From NCBI GenBank assembly GCA_020639235.1, contig JACKHC010000001.1, forward strand, positions 1,116,001 to 1,180,000: a DNA stretch of 64,000 nucleotides, read 5' to 3'. The notes beneath the pieces were generated by a model. The model worked only from the letters and a program-made list of their open reading frames with translations, made no database searches and was not told the DNA's origin. Positions within the stretch are counted from its first letter, which is position 1; the number at the start of each line of letters is the position of its first letter. The position numbers and the translations under genes were made by a program. This stretch comes from Phycisphaeraceae bacterium. Its GTDB lineage: Bacteria > Planctomycetota > Phycisphaerae > Phycisphaerales > UBA1924. This document shows, one piece after another, positions 27,267 through 35,661 of this stretch.

Positions 27267-28264
27267 TCCTTGTGGATGATGCTCAGGTAGACGATGACGC
27301 CGGCGACGGCGAGCAGCACGAGAATCCAGAAGGCGAGCACGGCGAAGGCGATGCGCTTGGCGCGTTTGCCCTCGTCCCAGCCGAAGGGGCGGACGCCCTG
27401 GCCCAGGAAGGTCCCCACGCCCGCGAGGTTGATGCAGACGACATTGAGGACGAGGAGCAGCCCGGAGTTGCCCGCGGCGGACCAGTTGCCATCCACGAGG
27501 AACATCACAGAGACCACGAGGGGGGGGAGGAGGGCGACGGCGACCATGACGCCGACGAGGGACATCGAGACACCCGTCGTGGCGGCGAAAGCGCCGGCGA
27601 CGCCCGCGGCGAGGGCGACGGCGATATCGGTGGGCTTGGGATTGATCCGGAGGGCGACTTCGTGGCTCTCGACGGGGAGGTCGAGCACGATGGAGATCGC
27701 GGCGGCGAAGACGGCGGCGCAGCCGAGCCCGGCGGCGTTGGTGAGGATCGCGCGGCGGGCGAGTTTGAAGTCCGCGGTTGTGGTCGCGAGCGAGAGCGCC
27801 ATGTTGGGTCCGAGCAGGGGGGCGATGACCATGGCGCCGATGATGACGGCGGCGTTGTCGTTTGCGAGTCCGATGGCCGCGGTGACGGTGGAAAGGGCGG
27901 CCATCGCGAGGAAGACTGGCGTGATGTAGGTGTACCCGCCCATGTCCTCATACAACTCGGCGCGGGAGACACGCGATCGGTTGCGCTTGGATTTCGTGTC
28001 GTCGGAGTCGGGCTTTTCCAGACGCGGAACGGTGGCTTCGAGTGGGTATACCACCGCTTCGAAACGGGGGTCGTCGGTGATGATCTTTTCGAGCGGGTCG
28101 AGGACGCCCTCGACATCCTCGGCGTGCACCACAGCGCGAAAGATCACGCGCTCGTCGATGGTCAGCGACTTCCAGAGGCGTGACTCTGGCTGATGTTCGA
28201 CTATTTTGCGGACGAGGTGCTGTTGGTCGTAGGGCACCACGATTTCGATCAGGCGTGCGGGCAT
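27263..28264 (-). CDS. DUF389 (TIGR00341-type) membrane protein
   Basis: From ATG 28264 the product is 333 residues. A soluble N-terminal domain (MPARLIEIVVPYDQQ..., about 1-110) is followed by five to six membrane helices. The DUF389 landmarks are NDNAAVIIGAMVIAPLLGPN, TTGVSMSLVGVMVAVALLPP and LVLNVVCINLAG. The biochemical function of the family is not established. The open frame continues 13 codons upstream into repeat-rich DNA, but ATG 28264 leads directly into the conserved N-terminus. Confidence 0.88.
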   Translation of the reverse strand: MPARLIEIVVPYDQQHLVRKIVEHQPESRLWKSLTIDERVIFRAVVHAEDVEGVLDPLEKIITDDPRFEAVVYPLEATVPRLEKPDSDDTKSKRNRSRVSRAELYEDMGGYTYITPVFLAMAALSTVTAAIGLANDNAAVIIGAMVIAPLLGPNMALSLATTTADFKLARRAILTNAAGLGCAAVFAAAISIVLDLPVESHEVALRINPKPTDIAVALAAGVAGAFAATTGVSMSLVGVMVAVALLPPLVVSVMFLVDGNWSAAGNSGLLLVLNVVCINLAGVGTFLGQGVRPFGWDEGKRAKRIAFAVLAFWILVLLAVAGVIVYLSIIHKD

Positions 28265-28313
28265 TGGGGGGAGTCTATTGAAAACACCAGGCACAGAGCA
28301 CAAATGAGGATGC

Positions 28314-28342
28314 CGCCTCCGTCACGCTTCGTGTGACACCTC
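28314..28342. repeat. Family A repeat fragment with small hairpin
   Basis: CCTCCGTCACGCTTCGTGTG and ACACCTCCCCC mirror, in reverse orientation, the tail of the repeat at 23666. GTCACGC and GTGTGAC (28321-28337) form a short hairpin with a TTC loop. Confidence 0.55.
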
Positions 28343-28371
28343 CCCCCCCCTCCCCCCTTCCCCCCCTCCCC
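28342..28371 (-). other. G-quadruplex-type tract
   Basis: On the minus strand four G runs (4, 7, 6 and 9 long) are separated by one or two bases. They sit about 80-110 bases upstream of the DUF389 start on its coding strand. Confidence 0.6.
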
Positions 28372-28411
28372 TGGGTCGGGTGAGGATTCGTGAGGTCGTC
28401 TATCTGAAAGG

Positions 28412-28458
28412 GACATGGCTCGCTCGGCTGCGCCGAGACGAACGAACTATGGCACCCG
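28412..28458. repeat. Palindromic intergenic repeat, family B copy 2
   Basis: It is identical over its first 32 bases to copy 3 at 28565. The stem CTCGGC/GCCGAG has a TGC loop, with CATGG and TATGG outer arms. A four-base insertion precedes the right arm. Confidence 0.8.
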
Positions 28459-28564
28459 GCCTCTCTCATAGCCGGCAATGTTGCTTGAACAAGGTGCGCT
28501 GACGGGGCACTCGCTCGCGCTTCGTGCTCGCAGGACAAACCGCAGATGACGCTGGGATGATTTC

Positions 28565-28606
28565 GACATGGCTCGCTCGGCTGCGCCGAGACGAACCATG
28601 GCACCC
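28565..28606. repeat. Palindromic intergenic repeat, family B copy 3
   Basis: Outer arms CATGG and CCATG and inner stem CTCGGC/GCCGAG make a hairpin of about 15 pairs with one wobble and one bulge. It ends two bases before the queC stop. Confidence 0.8.
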
Positions 28607-28608
28607 CA

Positions 28609-29331
28609 TCATCCGGTGAGCGCGGGGTCTTGCATTCCGAGTTGGGCGAAGGCGGCTTTGCGGATGCGGCAGGAGTCGCAGCGCGCGCAGGGAGTTCCGG
28701 TGTTGCTGGGGTCGTAGCAGGAGTGGGTGAGGGCGTAGTCGACGCCGAGTTTGAGGCCGAGGCGGATGATGTCGGGCTTGGTCATTCCGGAGAGGGGCGA
28801 CTCGATGCGCGGGCCGTGGCCCTCGACGCCGGCGCGGGTGGCCAGATCGGCCATGCGCTGGAAGGCGTTGATGAAGTCGGGTCGGCAGTCGGGGTAGCCG
28901 GAGTAATCGACGGCGTTGACCCCGATGTAGATGGCCTTGGCGTCCAAGACTTCGGCGAGGGCGAGGGCGTAGGAGAGGAAGATGGTGTTGCGGGCGGGGA
29001 CATAGGTGACGGGAATGTCGCCGGCGTCGCCCTGGAATGGGTCGTCGGACTTGGGGACGGCGATGTGGTCGTCGGTGAGGGCGGAGCCCCCGAAGGCGCG
29101 GAGGTCGATGGTGGCGACGCGGTGGGAGGCGGCGTTGTGGTGGGCTGCGACGCGGTCGGCTGCTGCGAGTTCGTTGGCGTGGCGCTGGTGGTAGTCGAAG
29201 GAGAGGCAGTGGCAGGCGTAGCCGTGGGACTGGGCGATGGCGAGGCATGTGGCGGAGTCGAGCCCTCCGGAGAGGAGGACGACGGCGCGTGGGGTGTTTG
29301 ATTGGGTCTGGTTGGGGGGATTATGGGTCAT
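28609..29331 (-). CDS. queC: 7-cyano-7-deazaguanine synthase QueC
   Basis: The 240-residue enzyme converts 7-carboxy-7-deazaguanine to preQ0 with ATP and ammonia, for queuosine-type tRNA modification. It has the intact PP-loop VVLLSGGLDSATCLAIA near residue 18, the PARNTIFLSYALALAE block, PRIESPLSGMTKPDIIRLG, and the zinc cysteines in SCYDPSNTGTPCARCDSCRIRK. The length is normal. No other queuosine genes are next to it. It is divergent from tRNA-Leu. Confidence 0.95.
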   Translation of the reverse strand: MTHNPPNQTQSNTPRAVVLLSGGLDSATCLAIAQSHGYACHCLSFDYHQRHANELAAADRVAAHHNAASHRVATIDLRAFGGSALTDDHIAVPKSDDPFQGDAGDIPVTYVPARNTIFLSYALALAEVLDAKAIYIGVNAVDYSGYPDCRPDFINAFQRMADLATRAGVEGHGPRIESPLSGMTKPDIIRLGLKLGVDYALTHSCYDPSNTGTPCARCDSCRIRKAAFAQLGMQDPALTG

Positions 29332-29412
29332 GGATGGGTCAGGATAGGGCGATGAAGGGTGGACTGGTCGCGGGGCGGATTGGTGTGTATTCTTCGCGGC
29401 CCAGATCCACTT

Positions 29413-29497
29413 GCGCGAGTGGCGGAACTGGCAGACGCGCCAGCTTGAGGTGCTGGTCCCGGTTTACGGGGTGGAGGTTCGAGTCCTCTCTCGCGCA
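29413..29497 (+). tRNA. tRNA-Leu (anticodon GAG)
   Basis: The acceptor arm GCGCGAG (29413-29419) pairs with CTCGCGC (29490-29496). The anticodon stem CCAGC/GCTGG holds the loop TTGAGGT with anticodon GAG at 29447-29449. A long variable arm (class II) and the T arm GGAGG-TTCGAGT-CCTCT follow. The 3' CCA is not encoded: the bases after the discriminator A are CTG. Confidence 0.97.
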
Positions 29498-29577
29498 CTG
29501 ATTGAAGAATGCCGCCGATCCGAAAGGGTCGGCGGTTTTCATTTGAGGATCGCCCCCGGCGGGCCGATGGTCGAGTC

Positions 29578-30396
29578 ATGCTGACATTCGCGTTTTGGTT
29601 ATCGCTCGGTGCGTCGATGGTGGTGGTGCTCCTGACGGCGCTGGGTATCCAGCTGGCGTCGGGGGTCGGCTTGTACGCGAAGAAGCGCGGCGAGCGGTTA
29701 TCGAAGCAGCCGTGGGTGGATGTGTATGTGATGGTGATGTTGCTGGCGCCGTGGGCCGGGTGCGCGATCGTCGCGGGCTGGTGGGGACTGCTGGGCTCGT
29801 TCGGCGGGCAGGCGATCGCGGCGGCGGCGTGGTCGGTGATGCACATCTACTCGCATCCGAAGCGGGATCGGGGACGCGGCCCGACTCGGGCGCTGGGCAA
29901 GCGCGTCGGGCGGACGCGGGTGTGGGGCGCGATGGGCCTGTCGGTGGTGATGTTGCCGATCCTCGTGGCGATGCGCGTGATGCAGATGACGGTGTGGCCG
30001 CTGTTTCGGAGGTTGATGCGGCTTCCCGCGGAGAACGGGGCGGTGTATTTCTCGTTCACGCGCCATGCGGCGACGGGGCTGGTGGGTGTGGAGTTGGTGT
30101 GGGCGCTGTACTGCGAGTGGGCGATGGGCGTGTGGTCGATGAGCGGGCAGATCGTGCGGCACTGCGCCTCGATGTGGTGCCCGATGCGGTTCGCCGATGA
30201 GTCGAAGAATTGCGCGTTCTCGGTGGACTTCCCGGACGTGGAGCGGTGGGGGGAGGCGAACTCGCTCTCGGGCACCGAGCGCGTGATCGATCAGATGTAC
30301 GGGGGCGGATCGACGGCGTGGTTCGGGCATGCTTCGCGGGATACGGGCGTCGCCGAGTCGGGCGTCCGCGATGAGGCCTCGAAGCAGGCGGCCTGA
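29578..30396 (+). CDS. Multi-pass membrane protein, unknown
   Basis: From ATG 29578 the product is 272 residues with a hydrophobic start (MLTFAFWLSLGASMVVVLLTAL), further helices near 50-90 and 125-150, and a C-terminal soluble part that contains SFTRHAATG and several Cys/Trp residues (HCASMWCPMRF). It may have four to five helices. I do not recognise a family. It follows tRNA-Leu by 80 bases. The open frame extends back to 29509, but the extra residues are basic and non-hydrophobic. Confidence 0.6.
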   Translation: MLTFAFWLSLGASMVVVLLTALGIQLASGVGLYAKKRGERLSKQPWVDVYVMVMLLAPWAGCAIVAGWWGLLGSFGGQAIAAAAWSVMHIYSHPKRDRGRGPTRALGKRVGRTRVWGAMGLSVVMLPILVAMRVMQMTVWPLFRRLMRLPAENGAVYFSFTRHAATGLVGVELVWALYCEWAMGVWSMSGQIVRHCASMWCPMRFADESKNCAFSVDFPDVERWGEANSLSGTERVIDQMYGGGSTAWFGHASRDTGVAESGVRDEASKQAA

Positions 30397-30465
30397 CGCT
30401 CGGGGCTGGCCGGGTTAGAATGGCTGCCCCGCCCGCGGGATGAAGTGCGGGTCAGGAGGTGGCTA

Positions 30466-30669
30466 GTGTCGATTTCTCGGCGAGCGATGGTGACGTTCCT
30501 TTGGCTGGCGGCGACGGTCGGCGTGTTTATCGCGTCGGCGGTGATGGGTGCGGGGATCGCCAAGGAGGTCGTGCTGGTGGCGGGGCTGTCGATGGCGCTG
30601 ACCTTCCTGGCTCTGCTGTTCCTGCTGGTCGCCGAGGTGATCGCGCCGAACAAAACTCCGGCCCGATAG
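30466..30669 (+). CDS. Small two-helix membrane protein
   Basis: The GTG at 30466 is preceded by AGGAGG with six bases between, so I take it as the start (67 residues). The frame is open a little further upstream without such a site. Two hydrophobic helices (FLWLAATVGVFIASAVMG and VLVAGLSMALTFLALLFLLV) nearly fill the protein. The family is unknown. Confidence 0.6.
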   Translation: MSISRRAMVTFLWLAATVGVFIASAVMGAGIAKEVVLVAGLSMALTFLALLFLLVAEVIAPNKTPAR

Positions 30670-30859
30670 CGGCGGGTTGGTTCGGGGGGACATTGTGGGG
30701 CGGGTGGACGCGGGGCGGGGTTATCTGGGCTTATTGGATGTGACGGCGCCGTAAGGGAGCGGCGTTTGTGTCATCGGGATTGCGCTCGACTTTGGGGGAG
30801 CGCGGGCCGATGAGGATTAGGTGTTTCCCTGACGAGGCACCCATGTACAGGAGGGCTCC

Positions 30860-31189
30860 ATGATGAGCCGAACGAAAGCGGACGAACCGTTGCGCAGCGA
30901 GTTTGCCGGTGACGCCGAGATGCACGAGTTGATCGAGTTTTACCTCGAGGAGTTGACGCGGAAGGTTGCGACGATCGAGTCGTGCCTGAAGCTAGACGAT
31001 GCGGGCGGCATTCAGATGGTGGCGCACCAGTTGAAGGGTTCGAGCGTCGGGTACGGGTACCCGTCGATCGGCGAGGTTGCGGGTGAGTTGGAGGCGGCGC
31101 TGCGATCGGGATCGAAGGACCTGGTGCAGGGATTGACGGATCAGTTGCTCGGCTTGTGCTCTCGGGCGTTGATGTCGGGCGCGGATTGA
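30860..31189 (+). CDS. Histidine phosphotransfer (Hpt) protein
   Basis: The 109-residue protein has the Hpt four-helix pattern with the phosphorylated His in MVAHQLKGSSVGYG near residue 54. AGGAGGG precedes two adjacent ATGs (30860 and 30863). The second has the better spacing. It lies 13 bases upstream of a response regulator with GGDEF domain, so it may relay phosphate to or from that regulator. The sensor kinase is not in the window. Confidence 0.88.
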   Translation: MMSRTKADEPLRSEFAGDAEMHELIEFYLEELTRKVATIESCLKLDDAGGIQMVAHQLKGSSVGYGYPSIGEVAGELEAALRSGSKDLVQGLTDQLLGLCSRALMSGAD

Positions 31190-31202
31190 AAGGGACACCG
31201 GA

Positions 31203-32138
31203 TTGCCCAGCCAGGAACAGAAACCCGTTGTGCTTTTGATCGACGACAGCCCGTCGATCCATCGCCTGCTGGCGTACAAGCTGAAGAACGAGGGTCTTGA
31301 GTTCCTGGCGGCGTTCACGGGCGGCGAGGGGATCGAGCTTGCGGTGTCGCAGACGCCGTCGTTGATTCTGCTGGATCTGACGCTTCCGGACATGAACGGG
31401 TTGGATGTGCTGCGGGCGCTGAAGGAGAACCCCAAGACGCTGACGATTCCGGTGATCATCATCTCGTCGAACAACAGCAGCCAGGAGAAGGTGGCGGCGT
31501 TCGAGACCGGGGCGATGGACTTTGTGTGCAAGCCGGTGGATGTTCCGGAGTTGCGGGCGCGGATGCAATCGGCGATTCGGTTTACCCGGATGATGCGGAC
31601 GCTCGAGCAGCGTGCGTGCATCGACGCTTTGACGGAGCTGGGGAACCGGGCGCGGTTCGACCAGTTGATGAACTCGGAGCTCAAGGAGTCGGAGCGGAGC
31701 AAGTTCCCGCTGGCGCTGGCGATGTGCGACATCGACCACTTCAAGCGGCTGAACGACACCTACGGGCATCCGGCGGGTGACGAGGTGCTGCGGACCTTCG
31801 CGGGGATTCTGACGCGATCGATTCGTGTGTACGACGAGGCGTGCCGCTTCGGTGGCGAGGAGTTCGCGCTGATTTTCCCGAACACAAGGATGGACGAGGC
31901 GGTGGGGGTGTGCGAGCGCGTGCGCAAGTCGCTGGAGGCGCACGCGTGGACGCGGTATCCGGACATGCGTTGCACGGTTTCGTTCGGCGTGACGGACCGC
32001 GGGATCAGCGGGAGCCGCGAGCCGTACGCGTGGGTCGAAGCGGCGGACCGCGCGTTGTACGCCGCCAAGCACGGCGGTCGGAATCGCGTGGAGCGGTACA
32101 GCGAGGCGATCGACGAGACGCTCCGGCGTGCCGGTTGA
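31203..32138 (+). CDS. Response regulator with GGDEF (diguanylate cyclase) domain
   Basis: The receiver domain (about 1-125) has LLIDDSPSIHRLL, the phospho-acceptor Asp in LILLDLTLPDMNG, and the Lys in FVCKPVD. The GGDEF domain (about 140-300) has DALTELGNRARFD, CDIDHFKRLNDTYGH and an intact RFGGEEFAL active site. It should therefore make cyclic di-GMP when phosphorylated. The start is TTG 31203. The Hpt gene directly upstream is the likely phosphate partner. Confidence 0.92.
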   Translation: MPSQEQKPVVLLIDDSPSIHRLLAYKLKNEGLEFLAAFTGGEGIELAVSQTPSLILLDLTLPDMNGLDVLRALKENPKTLTIPVIIISSNNSSQEKVAAFETGAMDFVCKPVDVPELRARMQSAIRFTRMMRTLEQRACIDALTELGNRARFDQLMNSELKESERSKFPLALAMCDIDHFKRLNDTYGHPAGDEVLRTFAGILTRSIRVYDEACRFGGEEFALIFPNTRMDEAVGVCERVRKSLEAHAWTRYPDMRCTVSFGVTDRGISGSREPYAWVEAADRALYAAKHGGRNRVERYSEAIDETLRRAG

Positions 32139-32154
32139 CTCGGGCGACGCGGCT

Positions 32155-33132
32155 CTATTGATGTGACAGGAACGCGCGGAGCGACTCGATGGGCGGGTCG
32201 CTGGTCATGGCGGTCATGGCGCGGGCGCCGAGGCCGGTGAAACCTTCGCGGATGGTGCGCAGGTGGTCGTTGATCGCCTGCTGGTATCGGGATGCGATGT
32301 CGCGGCCCATGGTGCGGACGGCGGCGCGGGACTCGGAGTCGATGAGCCGGGCGCCGGCGAGCGCGGAGAGATCGAGTTCGTCGGGCGTGAGCGTCTGGAT
32401 GAGCGCGAGGTCGTGACCGCCCCCCCCTGAAAGTGCGCCCGCGCCGTGTCGGACCTGCGCGGCGGTGGCGAGGATCGACTCGGGTTCGTCGAGCGCATCG
32501 GAGAGCGCGATGATGAGTGAGCGTCGCGTGAGCATGCGTGCTGCGGCCTCGATGCCGGCGGCGAGGGCGTCGGGGCGTTCGTTGCCGTGTTCTTCGACGG
32601 GGTTGGACTCGAGCGCGGTGATGATCGCGTGGAGCGCGTTGCGGCCGGCGGCGGGGGGGACGGCGTGGATGTCGTCGGCGCCGGCGGAGAGGATGAGGCC
32701 GACGCGATCGGACTGGCGGACGGCGAGGAACGCGAGCGCGGCCGCGAGTTCGCGTGCGCGGCGGTCCTTGGTGGGTGTGCCGTCGCGGAAGCCGGCGAAG
32801 TTCATGGAGGCGGACCGATCGACGACGAGCATGACGGTGAGCTGCGATGTGTGCCGGAAGCGTCGGACATAAAGGCGGTCGGTGCGTCCGAAGACTTTCC
32901 AGTCGACGCGCTGGGCGGGGTCGCCCGGCGAGTAGGCGCGGAAGTCGTAGAACTCGGTTGAGGCGCCGCGCTGGCGGGTCTGGTGGCGTCCCTGGTAGAG
33001 CCCCTCGACCATGGTGCGCGCGGTGAGATCGAGGTCCGGGGCGCGTTCGATGGCGGATGCGGTGCGCGGGTCGAGCAGCGGGTCGTGTCGGCCCGGTGCG
33101 CGGAGGGTTTTGCGTGGACGCGCGGGGTTCAT
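32155..33132 (-). CDS. DUF58 domain protein
   Basis: The 325-residue protein carries the DUF58 hallmark YSPGDPAQRVDWKVFGRTDR and, further on, a von Willebrand-like metal site VVDRSASM. DUF58 proteins usually sit in operons with a MoxR ATPase and vWA membrane proteins and help assemble or activate enzymes. Here the gene stands alone, convergent with the GGDEF gene. The partners must be elsewhere. Confidence 0.88.
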   Translation of the reverse strand: MNPARPRKTLRAPGRHDPLLDPRTASAIERAPDLDLTARTMVEGLYQGRHQTRQRGASTEFYDFRAYSPGDPAQRVDWKVFGRTDRLYVRRFRHTSQLTVMLVVDRSASMNFAGFRDGTPTKDRRARELAAALAFLAVRQSDRVGLILSAGADDIHAVPPAAGRNALHAIITALESNPVEEHGNERPDALAAGIEAAARMLTRRSLIIALSDALDEPESILATAAQVRHGAGALSGGGGHDLALIQTLTPDELDLSALAGARLIDSESRAAVRTMGRDIASRYQQAINDHLRTIREGFTGLGARAMTAMTSDPPIESLRAFLSHQ

Positions 33133-33206
33133 CCGGACGATGGTACGCCCGGGTCGGGTGCGGGGTTGCGGGGTGGGTACAATCGGCCCTCACACCGGAG
33201 CGACGA

Positions 33207-34256
33207 TTGACGACTCAGACACAACCGGCGCAGGGAGTCTCGCGGCTCGGGGGTAGTTTCTACATCCTGATGACGCTGGTTGGATGGTCGAGCGTGCCGC
33301 TGTTTCTCGAGCATTTCAGCCACAATATTGATGTGTGGACGAGCAACGGTTGGCGGTACGGATTCTCGGCGCTGCTGTGGGCGCCGGTGATCGTGGTGGG
33401 GTGGATGCGACGGAGTCTGCCCAGGGGATTGTGGCGGGCGTCGTTCGTGCCGGGCATCGTGAACTCGATCGGGCAGGTGTGTTTTGCGGCGGCGTACTAC
33501 TACATCGAGCCGGGGTTGGTGACGTTCTCGTTGCGCTTGCAGATTCTGTTCGTGGTGGCGGGCGCGCTGGTGCTGTTCCCGAGCGAGCGGCGGGTGATTC
33601 GGTCGGTGTGGTTCATCGTGGGGACGGTGCTGGTGATGGCGGGGACGGTGACGACGATGGTCTTTGCGCAGGAGAAGGCGACGGGGAGCGACTCTCTTGC
33701 GATCGGGATTCCGCTGGCGGTGGCGGCGGGGTTGTTCTTTGCGGCGTACGGGTTGTCGGTTAGGTACTTCATGCACGGGTACAAGCCGATCGTGGCGTTC
33801 GCGGCGATCAGCCAGTACACGGCGGCGGCGATGGTGGGGCTCATGGTTGTGCTGGGCGCCGGCGCGGGGGTTGGGGCGCTGGATTTGTCGGGCGGGCAGT
33901 TCGCGCTGCTGCTGTTCAGTTCGTTCATCGGGATCGCGCTGGGGCACGTGTGCTACTACACCTCGATCGCGCGATTGGGCGTGGCGATCTCATCGGGTGT
34001 GCTGCAGTTGCAGCCGTTCCTCGCGGCGGCGGGGTCGGTGGTGCTATTCAACGAGGTGTTCACCGGTGTTCAGTGGGGTGGCGGCGCGGTGGCGGTGCTG
34101 GGTGCGGGGATGGTGCTCGCGGCGCAGCATCGGCTGACGAGGCGGCGTGTGGAGCGGGAGGGGCTTTCGGAGCCGGCGGAGTTTGCGGAGTTGCCGCCCG
34201 ACCATGTGGCGGCGATGTGTATCGGCGAACACGAGGAGGCGGGGGTGGCGGGCTAG
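33207..34256 (+). CDS. EamA/DMT-family transporter
   Basis: The start at TTG 33207 has GGAG six bases upstream and gives 349 residues. Ten predicted helices are arranged as two five-helix halves, with YYIEPGLVTFSLRLQILFVVAGAL and SFIGIALGHVCYYTSIARLG as family-type segments. DMT proteins export amino acids, sugars or metabolites. The substrate here cannot be inferred. The C-terminus is a soluble tail after RRRVEREG. It is divergent from the DUF58 gene. Confidence 0.85.
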   Translation: MTTQTQPAQGVSRLGGSFYILMTLVGWSSVPLFLEHFSHNIDVWTSNGWRYGFSALLWAPVIVVGWMRRSLPRGLWRASFVPGIVNSIGQVCFAAAYYYIEPGLVTFSLRLQILFVVAGALVLFPSERRVIRSVWFIVGTVLVMAGTVTTMVFAQEKATGSDSLAIGIPLAVAAGLFFAAYGLSVRYFMHGYKPIVAFAAISQYTAAAMVGLMVVLGAGAGVGALDLSGGQFALLLFSSFIGIALGHVCYYTSIARLGVAISSGVLQLQPFLAAAGSVVLFNEVFTGVQWGGGAVAVLGAGMVLAAQHRLTRRRVEREGLSEPAEFAELPPDHVAAMCIGEHEEAGVAG

Positions 34257-34272
34257 CGGTTAGACTCGCGCC

Positions 34273-35661
34273 ATGAAGATCCGATTCTTTGGCGCTGCGG
34301 GCGAGGTGACGGGTTCGTGCTACCTGATCGAGACGGAGCGGGCGCGGCTGCTCGTCGATTTCGGGATGCATCAGGGCGGGGCCAAGAGCGAGCGCCGGAA
34401 CCGGCGGTTCCCTCCGTTCAAGGCGAAAGAACTCGACTGCGTTGTGGTGACGCATGCGCACCTTGACCACACGGGTCGGTTGCCGCTGTTGTCGCAGCAT
34501 GAATACAAAGCACCGATCTTCGCGACTCCCGCGACGATCGATCTGACGGACATTCTGCTGCGTGACTCGGCGCGGATTCAGATGGAGGACGCGGAGCGCG
34601 AGAACCGGCGGCGTCGTCGGCAGGGGCGGGGGCTGGTCAGGCCGTTGTACGACGAGCGGGACGTGGAGCGCGTATTGGCGCAGATGCAGGGCGTTCGCTA
34701 CGGCGAGGCGAAGGAGGTTGCGCCGGGCGTGACGATCCGGTTCTTCGATGCCGGGCACATCCTGGGGTCCGCGAGCGTCGAGATGACGGTGCGGGAGGGC
34801 GGGAAGACCACGGTGCTCGCGTTCTCGGGGGACTTGGGGCCGAAGGGTGTGCCGCTGATGCGCGACCCGGTCCCGATCGAGCAGGCGGATGTGATGATTC
34901 TGGAGTCGACCTACGGCGATCGGGATCACCGTTCTGTCGAGGAGACAGAGCGGGAGTTCGTAGAAGTGATTCGGGGCGCGCAGGGTGACGGGAAGGTGAT
35001 CATCCCGTCGTTTGCCGTGGGTCGGACGCAGCGGTTGATTTACGCGTTTGATGAGGCGCGCCGAAAGGGGTTGCTGAACAACCTGAAGGTCTTTGTCGAC
35101 AGCCCGATGGCGACGGAGGTGACGGAGACGTACTGCAACCATCGCGAGTTGTTCGACGAGGAGTACTGGGCGTTGCTGGCGGGCGAGAAGTCGTGTCTGT
35201 ACTTCCCGGGGCTGAAGTTCACGCGGGATGTGCGGGAGTCGATCGCGCTGAATGACCGGGATGACGGGGTTGTGGTGATCGCCAGCGCGGGGATGTGCAC
35301 GGGGGGGCGGGTGCTGCACCACCTGAGGCACGGGTTGTGGAAGGAGAACGTGGATGTCGTGTTCGTCGGGTACCAGGCCGAGGGGACGCTGGGTCGGCGC
35401 CTGGTGAACGGCGAGAAGCGTGTGCGCGTGATGGGGGAGCCGGTGGTGGTGAAGGCGAAGATTCACACGATCAACGGTTTCAGCGCGCACGCGGGACAGA
35501 GCGGATTGGTGGAATGGGCGGGGGCGATGGCCAAGAGCCGGCCCAGGGTGATTCTGACGCACGGCGAGGAGCGGCCCAGGGAAGTGCTGGCGCAGAAGCT
35601 CAGGGACGCGTACGGGATGGAGTGCGCGCGGCCGGAGTGGGGTGATGTAATCGAGGTCTGA
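34273..35661 (+). CDS. Beta-CASP metallo-beta-lactamase fold ribonuclease
   Basis: The 462-residue protein has the zinc motif THAHLDHTG near residue 58, GHILGSASVEM, FSGDLG, and the beta-CASP part with ESTYGDR, IPSFAVGRTQ, SPMATEVTE and SAGMCTGGRVLHH. The C-terminal INGFSAHAGQ and LTHGEE motifs complete it. Such proteins (Ysh1/CPSF-73-like, RNase J relatives) cut or trim RNA. The start at ATG 34273 begins the fold directly. Its last 18 bases are duplicated at 37,242-37,259 beyond the next gene. Confidence 0.92.
   Translation: MKIRFFGAAGEVTGSCYLIETERARLLVDFGMHQGGAKSERRNRRFPPFKAKELDCVVVTHAHLDHTGRLPLLSQHEYKAPIFATPATIDLTDILLRDSARIQMEDAERENRRRRRQGRGLVRPLYDERDVERVLAQMQGVRYGEAKEVAPGVTIRFFDAGHILGSASVEMTVREGGKTTVLAFSGDLGPKGVPLMRDPVPIEQADVMILESTYGDRDHRSVEETEREFVEVIRGAQGDGKVIIPSFAVGRTQRLIYAFDEARRKGLLNNLKVFVDSPMATEVTETYCNHRELFDEEYWALLAGEKSCLYFPGLKFTRDVRESIALNDRDDGVVVIASAGMCTGGRVLHHLRHGLWKENVDVVFVGYQAEGTLGRRLVNGEKRVRVMGEPVVVKAKIHTINGFSAHAGQSGLVEWAGAMAKSRPRVILTHGEERPREVLAQKLRDAYGMECARPEWGDVIEV

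Larger units (their letters stand above)
28265..28608. other. Repeat-filled intergenic region
   Basis: The 344 bases between the DUF389 gene and queC have no credible gene. They carry a family A-type fragment (28314-28342), a G-quadruplex-type run (28342-28371) and two family B hairpins (28412-28458, 28565-28606). The promoters of the leftward genes must be here too. Confidence 0.7.

Noticed and set aside
27271..27279. TGTGGATGA, one base from a DnaA box
   Set aside because: A single near-match inside the DUF389 coding end with no others close by. Not evidence of an origin by itself.
28275..28604. Small minus-strand frame with a repeated FVSAQPSEPC peptide
   Set aside because: The peptide repeat arises because the frame runs through two copies of the family B DNA repeat. 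There is no ribosome site or domain.
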